This document shows positions 60,715 to 64,000 of a stretch of 64,000 nt of DNA, in pieces; the stretch's first letter is position 1; each line of letters opens with the position of its first letter. Source of the DNA: Caprimulgus europaeus (Eukaryota; Chordata; Aves; Caprimulgiformes; Caprimulgidae); contig OU015528.1 in NCBI GenBank assembly GCA_907165065.1, forward strand, positions 28,356,515 to 28,420,514. Reading direction: 5' to 3'. The position numbers and the translations under genes were made by a program. The notes below the pieces were generated by a model. It ran no database searches. It was not told where the DNA came from and saw only the letters and a list, made by a program, of their open reading frames with translations.

Positions 60715-63700
60715 AAATCAGTTCTTTTGACAATGATCTCATTGTTTAGCCCTTTTTAGTCATAAGTGCATTTCTATGTGTGCTATGTGTAAAGGAGCAG
60801 TAGGATAGAAAGCAGACCCATGAAAACATGGTAAAGACCTGTTTAGGATATTTGAGAGGATTTGTGCAATATTTTTTGTCTTGGTTTTAATCCAGTTTTA
60901 ATGGAAACAAAGAGTGTCAATGAAAAAAAAAAGGCTAACTACATTCAAAATATCAATTCATGAAACCCTCGAGTATCTTGAATTTTATGTGTAAGCTACA
61001 GTTAAATCCCAGTTAAATTTGCACTCACTTTTTTTCCTCTCTGCTCTACTCCTCTTCCTTGATGATCTTTAATTTCCTTAGGAAGCAAATGCTGTTATTT
61101 TTAATAAAATGGAACCAAGTTGTGTTATAGCTAAGAGACTTCAGGACAAACTGTGGAGTTCCTCTGGTTAAATGTAGACATAACCTTCTAGGACAATGAA
61201 GACCTTAGGCTTGTAATACCAAAAAAATCAATAAAACAAAACAGTTAAATTCTATGATTTCTTGTTCAAAAATCTGCTAGATTATTTTAGTGAAGACAAT
61301 AATACCCATAAAAAGCACTCTGTCCTTTAGTTCCCCCTTTTCTTCCCCTTACTTTTAAGTCTGGTTGGGAGCTACACTTGTATTGTATTCTTAGATACAA
61401 TTTCAGATAGTTCACACAAGCTGTGTTAAGGTTGTCACAGCAACCTGAGGCAAGAATTACCTTGCCTTTGCAGATTCTAGCTTCAAACCAACTATTATTG
61501 CCAAATAAGAGGAAGCTAAACTTTGTGGAACTTTATAAAAGCCGCATGCCTATTAATTCTTCCTGTTGCTATTGACCTTCTCCATTCTAAGTGCTCAAAA
61601 TCAGCAATTTCACTATAGCTAATGTATTGGCTTAGTTGGCTGCAAGTAATATTTACTCAGCTGGATGAAATGCACAGCTCAAAGATCAAATTAGTTTATG
61701 AAATGTTATCCAAAGCTACTTTCCTGTTCCCTAGACGTTTGATCCAGAAGCAGAAACTAATGAGTCCCAAAGGCCAGACTCCTAGACTGTTCTTCTTTCC
61801 TAGCTCAATTAATGTTTTTTTTCTTCCAGTTTATTTTTAGGGCTTATAAAATCCAGCAATGCACATGTTTATTCACATTCCACAGAGATCAGAAGAATAA
61901 ACAAGTATAACATTTCTGTGTACTTATTTTCCAATAAAACAAAACAACATAAAACCCAGTTATCTTAAAGCTCGTCATTCAGCAATCACAGAGTTAACAT
62001 ATTAACATCTCTGGCCTTAGCTCTCTTGCTCTTTCTTAGTTATCTTTCCTTCAATTCACATGTCTGGGTTTCCCCCATAGAGCTCTACTTGCTATGTTTA
62101 TACGGAGCCTGACTCTCACCCAGTTTCAGATAGATTTGTTTACACATCTATGGCAGCATAGGAAGATCTTAAAGTGAATGGGAAAGGTTCTGGAAGCAGT
62201 GCAGAGGAGCTTAGTTGTAAATGAAACCATGATCTTCAGTTATGGTACAGATGAGTTTATCTCAGAAAGATAATCCATATAAAAAAATCCAAAATAGTAC
62301 AGATGGCAGATTTTTCAAATGAAATCTAATTTCCTCTCAGAAAGAGGTCATAGTCCTTGTGGCTTTGTTAGTTTAAAAGCAGAAACTTACTCCACCACAT
62401 TTCTTTCCCCTGAAAAACACTTGAATTTCCTTTTTCATTTATGGTTTTTTTTTGGAGGAGGGGTATATTAACATTCTGCTAGGCAGTGATTGAGTCACTA
62501 ACACATATGCAAAAGGAAAATGTTACACCTATACTCATGCATATTCTTATGTGCTTACTTTACCTTAAAGACGGCACTTTGACATTTATTTCAGTTTTAG
62601 CAAGTTGGTTTATTGCCTGTATTGATCTCTTCCATGTGATATACTCCAAGAATTGCATTGTGTCCTGCACAATTCCACTGTTGAGAGCAACAGCTACTTG
62701 CTGATTTTAAAGAGCTTAAAGTCCTTCACCTTCAAGTCACTGTAGCAGAAAAGAGCTATTAAATGACAGATGGTGAGTCTTTACATAAAAAGTAAATAAC
62801 TTTTATTATTATTTTTTTTTTTAATTCTAGAATTTCCCTCTGCAGTTTGATTGTAGTAGGGAACAATAAATTTATTTTTCATCCAGAAATATGGACATTG
62901 TTATACAAATAATTAAATAAAAAGTGTAGTTTGCACATAAGGTCTGTCTTCTGTACCTCTGTTTTCTGCAGCTGCTTTCCTACTTTAAGACAGATTTAAC
63001 AGTTTTCTGTTTCTTGATCAATGATACTTATACTACAATAAGGTCAATAGTATCTAGAGAGGTGCTGAGCAGGGATCCTAATGAGATATTAGAATTTGCA
63101 GTAAATAAGAAGGAATTATTCTTTTTTCTTCTCTTTAGAAGAACAGAATATTTTCTAAATAAAATGTTTATGCACAGACTGGAGGGAAATGAATACAAAT
63201 CCATATTCTTTAGTTCTTTGAACCTGAATGAGAAATGAATTTATAATTGTTAGGTATTTTCACTTGTACAATATAATTTACAAAGTTTTAAAGAGAAAAT
63301 GGATTATTGTGCAGGCACCCAAAATGTTGATCCTGAGGATTCATCAGGTTGAGCTCATGAAAAGAGCAGACTAGCAATTAGGCATTGGGTTCATCTCACC
63401 CGTGATGTAAAAGAGAGAGAAATGGTTTATCATCTGAAGAAAGACAAAGTAAGTACTATGTAGTAATGCAATGTATACATGTTTTCAGTCATAACAGTAT
63501 ATGCAGTTTTCTTGGTTACAATCATTGTAAGCAACATTAAATTCTATTCTTAATCTAACTAAGGTTTATATTAAAGATAGATTTTAGACCCACAGTTCTG
63601 ATTGAAAGCTTGTTCTAGCATCTCACTGTTTGCTTATTTAAAAATATTTTCTAATTTTGAGGCTAAATATATTCATGGACACTTAACATCTATTTATTCT

Positions 63701-64000
63701 TATGGGATAGTCTAGTAGTTTAACCAGTTCCTAGTGGCAAGCTGTCCTCCTGATGCTTGATTTGTATTTCTTGAGAGCAATCTTAAGTCCTCCCAGTTGT
63801 TTTTTTTTTATTTTTTAAATTTTTTTTTACAAAGATGAAAAACTAGGCTGCTTTAAGTTGTCATTATAAATCATACTTTTATGCAAAACCTGATATCTAT
63901 CCTTCTTGTTCCTGCTGCTGTAACCAGGATGAAGAGCAGAAATATATGAGCAGCTTTTAATTAGATAGCTTGAGTACAGGTAGCAGTCTTGAGAGTAACT
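60715..64000. other. Non-coding AT-rich DNA to window end
   Basis: No gene recognised. T-runs lie at about 62809-62821 and 63800-63829. The short open frames at 61622-61840, 62486-62704 and 63014-63238 (+) are AT-driven and show no domain. Confidence 0.5.

Noticed and set aside
1..64000. CRISPR arrays, operons, phage or plasmid modules
   Set aside because: No spaced identical short repeats, no gene-dense coding and clear avian retroelements; the window is vertebrate nuclear DNA.

Overview
The window reads as a gene-poor, AT-rich stretch of bird nuclear chromosome. The evidence is two unmistakable CR1 LINE 3' ends with the avian tail of repeated ATTCTATGAT-type units (about 8288-8749 and 14795-15509), two older antisense CR1-type remnants, and a solo endogenous-retrovirus LTR of a type common in birds (about 10785-11373). 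There are no operons, ribosome binding sites or long open frames, so a bacterial, phage or plasmid origin is ruled out.

Layout: 1-8280 is unannotated non-coding DNA with several A/T homopolymer runs. 8288-15509 is the repeat-rich part, with CR1 (+), a CR1-like remnant (-), the solo LTR (+) and a longer CR1 (+) that still carries a broken end of the CR1 reverse-transcriptase ORF. 15510-26511 is quiet AT-rich DNA with two short perfect inverted repeats. 26512-27050 holds a perfect 267-bp tandem duplication, the clearest structural event in the window. 27051-64000 is long AT-rich DNA broken by a pyrimidine/purine tract (38794-38890), an antisense CR1 remnant (43417-43730), homopolymer runs and simple repeats.

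No host protein-coding gene could be identified. The window is therefore most likely intergenic (gene desert) or inside one or more very large introns. A few spots combine a pyrimidine tract with AG, an open stretch and a good GT donor, and are listed as low-confidence exon candidates: 12432-12842 (+), 40891-40934 (+), 55304-55423 (-), 8151-8238 (-), 58502-58548 (+) and 6887-6912 (+). Such pairings arise by chance in tens of kilobases, and none matches a protein I recognise.

I found no previously undescribed system that the sequence supports. The items most worth checking are the duplication, with its filler-type junction, and the three best exon candidates.
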